The notes under the pieces: model-generated
What the model was told of the DNA's origin: nothing
Database searches by the model: none
The model's input: only the letters and a program-made list of their open reading frames with translations
Shown: positions 7,251 through 12,736 of the stretch, in pieces
Layout: every line of letters begins with the position of its first letter
How positions within the stretch are numbered: the first letter of the stretch is position 1
From: an uncultured Sulfurovum sp.
Lineage (GTDB): Bacteria; Campylobacterota; Campylobacteria; Campylobacterales; Sulfurovaceae
DNA length: 40,920 bases
NCBI GenBank assembly: GCA_902727995.1
Contig: CACVAZ010000033.1
Coordinates: 1-40,920 of the forward strand
Reading direction: 5' to 3'
Position numbers and translations under genes: made by a program

Positions 7251-7331
7251 TTATGTTCCTAAAAACACTGAAGTTAAGTGATCACACTTAATTTTTTGTT
7301 TTGTTGTTGCTGATATAAAAATAGATTTCAT
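7251..7331 (-). CDS. Possible 26-residue peptide
   Basis: ATG at 7331 follows AAGGAAATTAAC, a usable ribosome site at the end of the 63-residue gene, and the frame stops at 7251. The frame contains a perfect hairpin (TTAAGTG-4-CACTTAA, 7274-7291) followed on the plus strand by six T. The region may therefore function as DNA or RNA rather than as a coding sequence. Low confidence. Confidence 0.25.
   Translation of the reverse strand: MKSIFISATTKQKIKCDHLTSVFLGT
7274..7298 (+). terminator. 7-bp hairpin with T6, plus-strand terminator-like
   Basis: TTAAGTG, loop ATCA, CACTTAA, then TTTTTTG. The form is that of an intrinsic terminator for a plus-strand transcript, yet no plus-strand gene is apparent upstream; it could equally be an operator. 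A similar hairpin with the arms in reverse order is at 40579-40595. Confidence 0.35.
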
Positions 7332-7332
7332 G

Positions 7333-7524
7333 TTAATTTCCTTGTTCTCTTGATAATAATTTAAAGTACTCCTTAGCTTCCGAAAGGTCATCAAAGATAA
7401 GTGCTTCATCCTTTTCATGTTGTAAATAAACATCATAGTGTCTTGAACCATTTTCCTCGATACAATCTAGAATTATGTCTGTAGTGTCGCTTTCAAAATA
7501 ATCAATGTTGTATGAATATTTCAT
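7333..7524 (-). CDS. Hypothetical acidic 63-residue protein
   Basis: Begins MKYSYNIDYFESDTTDI and is strongly acidic (many Asp and Glu), with a good GGAGAAAT ribosome site. Acidic small proteins encoded by phages sometimes mimic DNA or block host enzymes, but no specific family is recognised. It follows a 340-base structured non-coding stretch and precedes the 26-residue frame. Confidence 0.55.
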   Translation of the reverse strand: MKYSYNIDYFESDTTDIILDCIEENGSRHYDVYLQHEKDEALIFDDLSEAKEYFKLLSREQGN

Positions 7525-7863
7525 AATTTCTCCTTTTAAATTGAGTCTTTGGCGTGGATACTCAGCACGTTACGGGTAAACACCCACCAAACTCAAATAA
7601 AACTATTTAAGTTTGGTGGACATTTATAAAGTTTTCAAAGAAGAGCCAAGCTGACCTGTAGAAGGTGGCTTGGGTTAGTTTGTTTTTTTGAGATGCATTT
7701 CTGCATCAGCTACCAGTAAAATACGTATTATTTACTTTGTAGGTTTTTTGTTTAAATTACTTATGTTCTCTATGGCATTGATACGTATTAGAGAGTGAAA
7801 TGTTAAATATCTTAAGTGTAAACACCCATCAAACCCAAAGTAACTTTGGGTTTAAAAGAAGTT
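7525..7863. other. Structured non-coding region of about 340 bases
   Basis: No convincing gene. It contains a 15-bp stem with one mismatch and an AAAC loop (7584-7619) and a terminator-like hairpin (7646-7673 plus T tract). A GATGCA-TTTC-TGCATC hairpin lies at 7692-7707, and the word ATACGTATTA occurs twice (7721-7730 and 7781-7790). A 10-bp hairpin AAACCCAAAG/CTTTGGGTTT lies at 7831-7853. The word GTAAACACCCAYCAAAC appears at 7576-7592 and 7818-7834, each time leading into a hairpin. Such density suggests a small RNA, structured leader or multi-site control region. Confidence 0.55.
7646..7690 (+). terminator. Candidate intrinsic terminator on plus strand
   Basis: CCAAGC (7646-7651) pairs with GCTTGG (7668-7673), with an inner ACC/GGT stem, followed by a T-rich run at 7679-7689 on the plus strand. 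With the strong hairpin at 7584-7619 upstream, this could be the 3' end of a plus-strand small RNA of about 150 bases. No upstream promoter is convincing. Confidence 0.45.
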
Positions 7864-8010
7864 CTATATACCTAATTTAATTTCTCTCGAAATTAATGCT
7901 TGTGCAAACTCTGCTTTTTGAGTTAGGGTTAATTGATCTTTTAATTTACAAAAGGTTTCCCAATCTTTTTCAATATTTTTTTTATGGTATTCAAATTCTG
8001 TTTTTGACAT
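7864..8010 (-). CDS. Hypothetical 48-residue helical protein
   Basis: The ATG at 8010 follows AGGAGAAGAA, one of the best ribosome sites in the region, only nine bases after the stop of the Rha gene. The product (MSKTEFEYHKKNIEKDWETF...) is charged and helical. A perfect 10-bp hairpin lies 10 bases beyond its stop. Probably a real accessory gene of the Rha operon; function unknown. Confidence 0.6.
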   Translation of the reverse strand: MSKTEFEYHKKNIEKDWETFCKLKDQLTLTQKAEFAQALISREIKLGI

Positions 8011-8019
8011 TTCTTCTCC

Positions 8020-8892
8020 TTAAAATTGTTGTGTTGAAATTAATGTTTTAATTGTACGAGCAGTTACACCATGTTTTTCCATCATGTCGATTGCATCAAA
8101 AACCATATCTACATAAACAACAGCGTTTGTCTCTTGTCCTTTATATGTCTCTGGGGCTTTTGCTTTTTCTGTAGGTTGATTGTCGTTTACCATGCTTTGT
8201 AGTGCTGTTGGGTTTTGTACGGTTGGTAGTTCGCTTAATGGTCGGTTCATGATGAGTTGCAATTCTGCTCCATAGCTGTGAAGTTGAAGTTGTTCTAAAA
8301 CTTGACCATAAGTAAAGTTTGTAAGTATCTTCCCTTCTTCGTCTAAATGTAAGAATTTTTCTTCTAAAAGTTTTTCTATAACCAAAGTTATAATTTCATT
8401 TTTTGTAAGTGCTGTTCTACGGAAAAGAGATTCATTGTATTTAGTGGTGAGTTCTTCAGCAGATGAAAGTTTTAGGTTTGGTATGGCTTTTGTTATCATG
8501 GCTCTACCAAAAAGGTAAAAGATTACTAGGGTAAAGTCATACTTTGTAAATGTTGATGATGCTGGGGGAAATGATGTTGATGTTTGTTGAGCTTCTCTTA
8601 ATTTGAAAAAAGCTTTAACTAGGTTCTTTTTAAACTCTACTACTTGTTTTGAGTTTTTGAGCAGGGTCATTAGGAATGTGGCTTGTTGCTCATTGAGCAT
8701 TGTCACAGTTTTAGACTGCTTACCAACCTGCGATTTCAAATCGTAGGTTAAAACTTTTCCAAACTCCTCAATATCTTTTCTATAAGTTCTTAGAAGATTA
8801 TTAATACTTGTGTATTTATTATCAGTACTATTAGCGATGACTAACGCAGATACTCTCGGTTCATTGTTGATGATTTCTAAAAGGTGGGTCAT
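8020..8892 (-). CDS. Rha-family phage regulatory protein
   Basis: A 290-residue protein. Residues about 1-105 resemble the pRha domain: RVSALVIANSTDNKYTSINNLLRTYRKDIEEFGKV followed by TVTMLNEQQATFLMTLLKN, a hydrophilic stretch and VEFKKNLVKAFFKLREAQ. The C-terminal part is unassigned and ends in a short acidic/helical tail. Rha proteins act as lysogeny regulators or antirepressors. The start was set at the ATG at 8892 rather than the longer frame at 8922, because GAGAGG lies eight bases ahead and the ATG follows the stop of the integrase-like gene by one base (TAGTATG). The two are thus coupled. Confidence 0.72.
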   Translation of the reverse strand: MTHLLEIINNEPRVSALVIANSTDNKYTSINNLLRTYRKDIEEFGKVLTYDLKSQVGKQSKTVTMLNEQQATFLMTLLKNSKQVVEFKKNLVKAFFKLREAQQTSTSFPPASSTFTKYDFTLVIFYLFGRAMITKAIPNLKLSSAEELTTKYNESLFRRTALTKNEIITLVIEKLLEEKFLHLDEEGKILTNFTYGQVLEQLQLHSYGAELQLIMNRPLSELPTVQNPTALQSMVNDNQPTEKAKAPETYKGQETNAVVYVDMVFDAIDMMEKHGVTARTIKTLISTQQF

Positions 8893-8893
8893 A

Positions 8894-9397
8894 CTAAACC
8901 TCTCTTTCAGAAAGAGGTACATACTCTTTAGAAGTTACACTAACATTACTTTCTGCTGGCATAATCAGCTGTTGTCCATATTGAGGATGGTTAAATCTAG
9001 CAAATGTCTGTTCAAAGCTATCTAAAGACCCTTTTATATTTAGTATGTCGAGTAAAGGTTGAAGAGAATATTTGTTGATGGATTCAAGTGTTGCACCAAA
9101 AAAGAGCAAGACAGGACATTCTTCATCTATGTCTTGACTTTCTGCATGTTCAGCTATGAGATATTTGGTTTTTTTAGAGAGATTGTAAACAATACCCTCT
9201 TGGGTGGTAAGTGTGTCATTTCTAAAGTCTACATCTGAAACTTTAACGGCTATTAATTCACTGGCACTCATGCCTGTGTTAAATGCTAAGTATGACCAAC
9301 ATTTCATAAGACCTGTTGATTTACTCATAATAAGTTTTGACTCTTCATCTGAAAAGCCTTGATATGTTGGGGATTTTACTAGGGTAAGGTTTTGCAT
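8894..9397 (-). CDS. Truncated, catalytically impaired integrase-like protein
   Basis: The 167 residues align along their length with the catalytic domain of the integrase at 1060-2226. Compare STGLMKCWSYLAFNTGMSAS with STGKIKAWLFLAFNSGLRVG, followed by SDVDF against TDIDF, then SLQPLLDILNIKGSL against YFQPLLKELKIKGTL. The first catalytic Arg (R219 of Int) is Ser here (S44), the TRKTFAS box reads SFEQTFA, and the GHRPG box is lost; a Tyr remains at 159. N-terminal arm- and core-binding domains are absent. It is therefore probably a non-catalytic paralogue kept for regulation or protein contacts. ATG at 9397 has TAGGAG upstream, within an inverted repeat. It is coupled to Rha. Confidence 0.75.
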   Translation of the reverse strand: MQNLTLVKSPTYQGFSDEESKLIMSKSTGLMKCWSYLAFNTGMSASELIAVKVSDVDFRNDTLTTQEGIVYNLSKKTKYLIAEHAESQDIDEECPVLLFFGATLESINKYSLQPLLDILNIKGSLDSFEQTFARFNHPQYGQQLIMPAESNVSVTSKEYVPLSEREV

Positions 9398-9402
9398 TTT
9401 TT

Positions 9403-9429
9403 CTCCTAAAACTGTTTTTGTTCTAGGAG
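9403..9429 (-). promoter_or_regulatory. Inverted repeat covering the ribosome site of the integrase-like gene
   Basis: On the minus strand CTCCTAGAAC and GTTTTAGGAG form a 10-bp stem with one G-U pair and a 7-base loop. The second arm contains the TAGGAG ribosome binding site six bases before ATG. As RNA this would hide the site. If transcription starts at the -10-like TATACT just upstream, part of the first arm may not be transcribed, so an operator role is equally possible. Confidence 0.45.
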
Positions 9430-9439
9430 TATAATTAAT

Positions 9440-9474
9440 TTAAAGTAACTATTTACTTAAAAAGGTTACTTTAA
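9440..9474. promoter_or_regulatory. 10-bp inverted repeat TTAAAGTAAC, candidate operator
   Basis: Perfect arms TTAAAGTAAC and GTTACTTTAA are 15 bases apart, just upstream of the -10-like element of the integrase-like and Rha genes. A further half-site GGTTACTATTTA follows near 9493-9504 at the end of the HTH gene. The HTH protein encoded immediately upstream is the natural candidate to bind here. Confidence 0.5.
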
Positions 9475-9499
9475 CTATAAATTTAATGAATTAAGGTTA

Positions 9500-9736
9500 C
9501 TATTTATTTGAAATCTCTTTAATGAACCTCTTGAATTGGTCAAATTCCTTAAATTCATTTTCTTTTTCTTTATATGCAATATACCACTCTAATGCTTTTC
9601 TTAAAATTTCTCCTATCTCTCCTGTAGACGCTGATTTTTTCAAGGTACTTTCTTTTGCACCTGTAATTTCGGCTAACTCTCTATAGGACAAATTGTAATC
9701 CTTACATACTCGCTTAACTAAGTTTAATTCAGTCAA
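9500..9736 (-). CDS. Small HTH DNA-binding protein (Cro-like)
   Basis: A 78-residue protein. An HTH is visible at about residues 14-40 (LSYRELAEITGAKESTLKKS), followed by a helical tail. The start is TTG at 9736, with AAAGGA eight bases upstream; no ATG fits. A perfect TATAAT lies upstream at 9758-9763. It sits directly ahead of the integrase-like and Rha genes and their inverted-repeat operator, so it likely regulates that operon or opposes the CI-like repressor. Confidence 0.65.
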   Translation of the reverse strand: MTELNLVKRVCKDYNLSYRELAEITGAKESTLKKSASTGEIGEILRKALEWYIAYKEKENEFKEFDQFKRFIKEISNK

Positions 9737-9757
9737 TGTTTTTCCTTTCGTGGGATT

Positions 9758-9763
9758 ATTATA
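9758..9763 (-). promoter_or_regulatory. -10 element TATAAT of the HTH gene
   Basis: A perfect TATAAT on the minus strand, 22 bases before the TTG start of the HTH gene. No strong -35 is apparent, which is usual in Campylobacterota promoters. Confidence 0.5.
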
Positions 9764-9779
9764 ACGTGAAAACTTTGAA

Positions 9780-10637
9780 CTATGGAAGTTTTACAGTTTC
9801 AATTTGAATTTTTTCTCCAAATGCTTTAAATATAGATTCTTCGATAATATCCCACTTTTCCCATATGTAATCGTTTTTTTCCTCTATGATTAAAATTTTA
9901 CCATCATAGCTTAAGAACTCAATAGCATCATTGAATCGCTTTATCTCTATGGGATTACTATTTGTTACTAAACTTTGCAGTTCTAACCACTTTTGATTGT
10001 CATCTACACAAGGAGTTTTATTATCAGAAATATTGCCATCTCCTTTTTTATCATAATCTACCATAGGTTTAAATATGTAGATAGCAGAAGCTGTCATAAT
10101 GAAGAACATAATAATTAAGCCAAGCACTCCTACTGGTTCTTCATCATCAATATATTTAACTATCTCAAAAAATAGAATATAAGCAACTATAACTATTAAT
10201 GCCCTTTTTATAAAAGATTTAACTACTCGTTTCTCTCTTAATCTATTCTCTCTTTGAATATCTATTTCAAATTCGATTGCTTTTTTCTTTTGATTTTCCT
10301 CTATGAAAATATCTTTAATAAAACCGATAGCTCCAGCCCACAAAAAGACTCCTAAAGTAATTACAATACCAGCTCCCCATGTAGAATAAACCTTTTTTTC
10401 AATAAAATTGTCAGCAAAATAAACTATAACCATAGCCAAAACTATAGCAGTAGCTATAAGAATTAACATTTGATTGCCACTGAGTTTATTTTCTTTTTCT
10501 TTCGGTTCAGAGTTAAGATATTCGACTATTGCTTGAAATATTGCTCCTACAATACCAATCACCAAAAAAATCAATCCGATTGCTACAATAATCTTCACTA
10601 TAAACCATGCAATATCCCAAATACTTGCGTCTAACAT
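9780..10637 (-). CDS. Multi-pass membrane protein, unknown function
   Basis: A protein of about 285 residues with hydrophobic segments near residues 6-35, 60-80, 90-110, 140-160 and 170-190. A soluble C-terminal domain of about 85 residues follows, with FLSYDGKILIIEEKNDYIWE. The start was placed at the ATG at 10637 (GGGGAA seven bases ahead, directly after the stop of the ORF6C gene) rather than at 10661. It is coupled to a regulatory gene, which is unusual for a membrane protein. Possible roles are superinfection exclusion or host sensing, both inferred. Confidence 0.6.
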   Translation of the reverse strand: MLDASIWDIAWFIVKIIVAIGLIFLVIGIVGAIFQAIVEYLNSEPKEKENKLSGNQMLILIATAIVLAMVIVYFADNFIEKKVYSTWGAGIVITLGVFLWAGAIGFIKDIFIEENQKKKAIEFEIDIQRENRLREKRVVKSFIKRALIVIVAYILFFEIVKYIDDEEPVGVLGLIIMFFIMTASAIYIFKPMVDYDKKGDGNISDNKTPCVDDNQKWLELQSLVTNSNPIEIKRFNDAIEFLSYDGKILIIEEKNDYIWEKWDIIEESIFKAFGEKIQIETVKLP

Positions 10638-10638
10638 T

Positions 10639-10962
10639 TTAAGTTCCCCTTTTTTCACCATACTGAAATGAATGACTAATCAAGTCAATACACTCATCAA
10701 ACTTACTTCTTTCTATCTCATGATAATCCACAACTTTAAAATCAATTCTAATAGCTTTATAGAGCTGTCTACTACAGTGTTCAAAATATTCATCATCAAA
10801 AGTACCGTTGTTCTGATGCTTAGAAAAAGCTACTGCCACCTTATTAACAGTATCTCTAATTATTTTAGCCTGATGTCTTGTCAATAGTTCTAACTCATCC
10901 TTAAAGTACCCAGATGAGTGTTCCACTCCATGTATCCACGATGCATCTATTTTTTCCAACAT
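10639..10962 (-). CDS. ORF6C-like domain protein
   Basis: A 107-residue protein. Residues about 27-100 (LLTRHQAKIIRDTVNKVA..., then RQLYKAIRIDFKVVDYHEIE and KFDECIDLIS) resemble ORF6C, the C-terminal domain of phage antirepressors of the BRO/ORF6N type. The DNA-binding N-terminal domain normally fused to it is missing. It lies between a coiled-coil gene and a membrane protein gene with no gaps. It could be an oligomerisation or antirepressor module acting with another protein of the operon. Confidence 0.6.
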   Translation of the reverse strand: MLEKIDASWIHGVEHSSGYFKDELELLTRHQAKIIRDTVNKVAVAFSKHQNNGTFDDEYFEHCSRQLYKAIRIDFKVVDYHEIERSKFDECIDLISHSFQYGEKRGT

Positions 10963-10965
10963 CTC

Positions 10966-11319
10966 TTAACCCTTTCTTCTCAATGTATTTATCATGCCCA
11001 TTATAAGAACATCATTTCTTTCAAGAGCCTCTAGCTGAGTTATGCTCTTTTGCTGACTGCTCTCTATGCGTTTAACTGCTTCTAGTAGCTTTACAGAGTC
11101 CATATCATGATAAAGCTTCTGAACAGACTCTTCAATCTCTGTATGCTCTTCATGTACTATTCTACCCTTTTCTATAGGTTTAGATGGATTGAGTTTTCTC
11201 TCTAGCTCACCACCAATAAATATATCGTTGTTTGCAAGATTTATCAAACCTGTTAACATCTTCTTTTGGTTGCTTTCTATGAGTTTCATAACCTCCTGTA
11301 GTTCTGAGACATCAATCAT
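10966..11319 (-). CDS. Coiled-coil protein with internal duplication
   Basis: About 117 residues, predicted helical. Two halves resemble each other: LIESNQKKMLTGLINLANND near the start and RIESSQQKSITQLEALERND near the end, joined by an acidic linker. The ATG at 11319 was chosen because AAAGAG precedes it and it avoids overlap with the previous gene; a start at 11340 is possible. It precedes the ORF6C-like gene by three bases. Function unknown. Confidence 0.55.
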   Translation of the reverse strand: MIDVSELQEVMKLIESNQKKMLTGLINLANNDIFIGGELERKLNPSKPIEKGRIVHEEHTEIEESVQKLYHDMDSVKLLEAVKRIESSQQKSITQLEALERNDVLIMGMINTLRRKG

Positions 11320-11329
11320 GCTCAACTCT

Positions 11330-11518
11330 TTAAAAATCATGACTAACAGGACAAAGGTCAGAGATACCTACATTTAGTGTTTTGGTACTACCCAATACAT
11401 CATAATAACAAATCTTATTCATCCCACTAATTCTTTCACCAGTTAAAAATCCATAAGCCCCATAAACTGTTGTAACCAATGTTGCAAGTGCAATTAATGC
11501 TAAACACATTTTTTTCAT
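11330..11518 (-). CDS. Small exported or membrane-anchored protein
   Basis: A 62-residue product with an N-terminal signal sequence or anchor (MKKMCLALIALATLVTTVYG) and a short domain with two cysteines (NKICYYD and ISDLCPV). The start at 11518 was preferred to 11548 because AAAGGA lies upstream and the signal peptide then begins properly. First gene of the minus-strand block that ends with the membrane protein. Function unknown. Confidence 0.55.
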   Translation of the reverse strand: MKKMCLALIALATLVTTVYGAYGFLTGERISGMNKICYYDVLGSTKTLNVGISDLCPVSHDF

Positions 11519-11869
11519 ACTAAATCCTTTTTTCAAAGTATACCCCAACGAAATAAACTTTTATCAGTCGCCCCTTTAAATTTCAATTTTTTATAAAAAA
11601 GGGTTCTTTTCTAAGCATTTAAGTAAGAAGTGATGATTTTAAAGGTGCTTTTTGTGTGTTCACCTTATTTTTTTCAGTTTGAGGGTAAGGGAAATTTTGA
11701 GGCATTTTGAGAATTAAAAGTTTATTTTCTCTTAATTTTTACTACTGGTGAAACTTCATTTATTTAGTGCTAAACAGTAGTAGTTTAAAAGGTCGTTGCC
11801 TATTCATGGAAGCACTCTAATTTATCCAAAAGCCTATTTTATGGGATTCTATATATATATTATTGTGCT

Positions 11870-11891
11870 ACTCGGCAAAAACTCGGCAAAA
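11870..11891. repeat. Third pair of ACTCGGCAAAA repeats, internal to prophage
   Basis: Two exact tandem 11-bp copies, flanked by GTGCT and AGCAC which could pair around them. The same pairs near attL and attR are candidate integrase arm sites. This copy lies 11 kb from either function, in the early control region. Confidence 0.7.
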
Positions 11892-12078
11892 ATAAGCACT
11901 TCTCAGTACCTCTACACACTAATTAACAAACTATTTACAGTTTTTTTATGTTTCTTTTTGATGGGGGGGTGATTCCCCAAAGGGATTTCTGCAAAAAAAG
12001 ACCATGGAAGCAGACGTAAATAGACTTAAATAATTTCAACAAGAAATAATCTACTTTAAATAACAATAAAATATTTCC

Positions 12079-12084
12079 TATAAT
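12079..12084 (+). promoter_or_regulatory. -10 element TATAAT of the replication/late operon
   Basis: A perfect TATAAT on the plus strand, about 55 bases before the first replication gene and 44 before its ribosome site, in a very AT-rich stretch. No clear -35. It is the best visible candidate for the lytic promoter. Confidence 0.45.
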
Positions 12085-12139
12085 TCAATAAAATAATGAT
12101 AATATGTTGAATAGTAAAGTTATCAATAAAGGAACAAAG

Positions 12140-12736
12140 ATGAAAAACTTACCAGAAAATGAAATTCTAAACAACCGAAAAAAAATTTATGAAATTTTTT
12201 ACAAAAAAAGGGGGATGAATGGTCGTAAATATACCAGGGACTATAAACTTTGCCAACCTACTCTAACAAGTATTTTGCTAGGTAAAACACTACTTTCTAG
12301 CGAATCTTTTAACCATGCTAGTCCAGCGTTTAAAGTTGTTAAACAATTAGATAAAGATGGCATGTGGATTGGACCAATACCTTACGGAATGATAAAAAAT
12401 CCTTTAATTGATTTTCACAAAGGAGCAAATCTTGGAGCCTTTTCAGAAGATGGAAGCCTTGTTGTTTCAAATGGTTTAATTAATCATTTAAAAATTGGAA
12501 GCATTCATGATTATGAAGAAGTTTTTCTTTTAGCAGCCATAGATGCTTTTTCATCACGATCAGGAACTTGTACAAAAAGTGATGAAGAGCTTAGTCGTGT
12601 TACAGGTATGAATATCAGCTCCATAGAGGAAGAAATCAATTCTCTCTGGAGAAGTGCTTGGCTTTCTATCAAATCACACAATGGTGTTCGACATATAAAA
12701 GTTATTGAAGCTAATCCAGCTATAAAGGCAAAATAA
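12140..12736 (+). CDS. Replication-associated winged-helix protein
   Basis: A 198-residue protein. The N-terminal 60 residues are basic and mention an HTH-like arrangement (RKIYEIFYKKRGMNGRKYTRDYKLCQPTLTSILLG). The C-terminal half (EEVFLLAAIDAFSSRSGTCT, then KSDEELSRVTGMNISSIEEEINSLWRSAW) looks like the winged helix of phage replication initiators. The start was moved from 12104 to the ATG at 12140, which has AAAGGA six bases upstream. Its stop overlaps the start of the next gene (TAATG). It is probably a partner or regulator of the initiator. Confidence 0.6.
   Translation: MKNLPENEILNNRKKIYEIFYKKRGMNGRKYTRDYKLCQPTLTSILLGKTLLSSESFNHASPAFKVVKQLDKDGMWIGPIPYGMIKNPLIDFHKGANLGAFSEDGSLVVSNGLINHLKIGSIHDYEEVFLLAAIDAFSSRSGTCTKSDEELSRVTGMNISSIEEEINSLWRSAWLSIKSHNGVRHIKVIEANPAIKAK

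Larger units (their letters stand above)
11549..12103. promoter_or_regulatory. Early control region between divergent transcription units
   Basis: About 555 bases without a convincing gene, between the minus-strand regulatory block and the plus-strand replication genes. It holds an inverted repeat TACTACTG/CAGTAGTA (11740-11747 and 11775-11782) and paired ACTCGGCAAAA repeats at 11870-11891. The word CATGGAAGCA occurs twice (near 11805 and 12003), and there is a G7 run near 11963. A weak AAACT/AGTTT hairpin with T run and TATAAT at 12079-12084 complete it. It is the logical site for the repressor-controlled lytic promoter. Confidence 0.55.

Noticed and set aside
7646-7690. Terminator for the minus-strand genes
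   Set aside because: The T-rich tail is on the plus strand only; on the minus strand an A run precedes the hairpin, so it could end only plus-strand RNA.
11841-11972. Plus-strand frame of about 43 hydrophobic residues in the early control region
   Set aside because: No ribosome site, low-complexity TATATA start and it runs through the repeat pair; probably chance.
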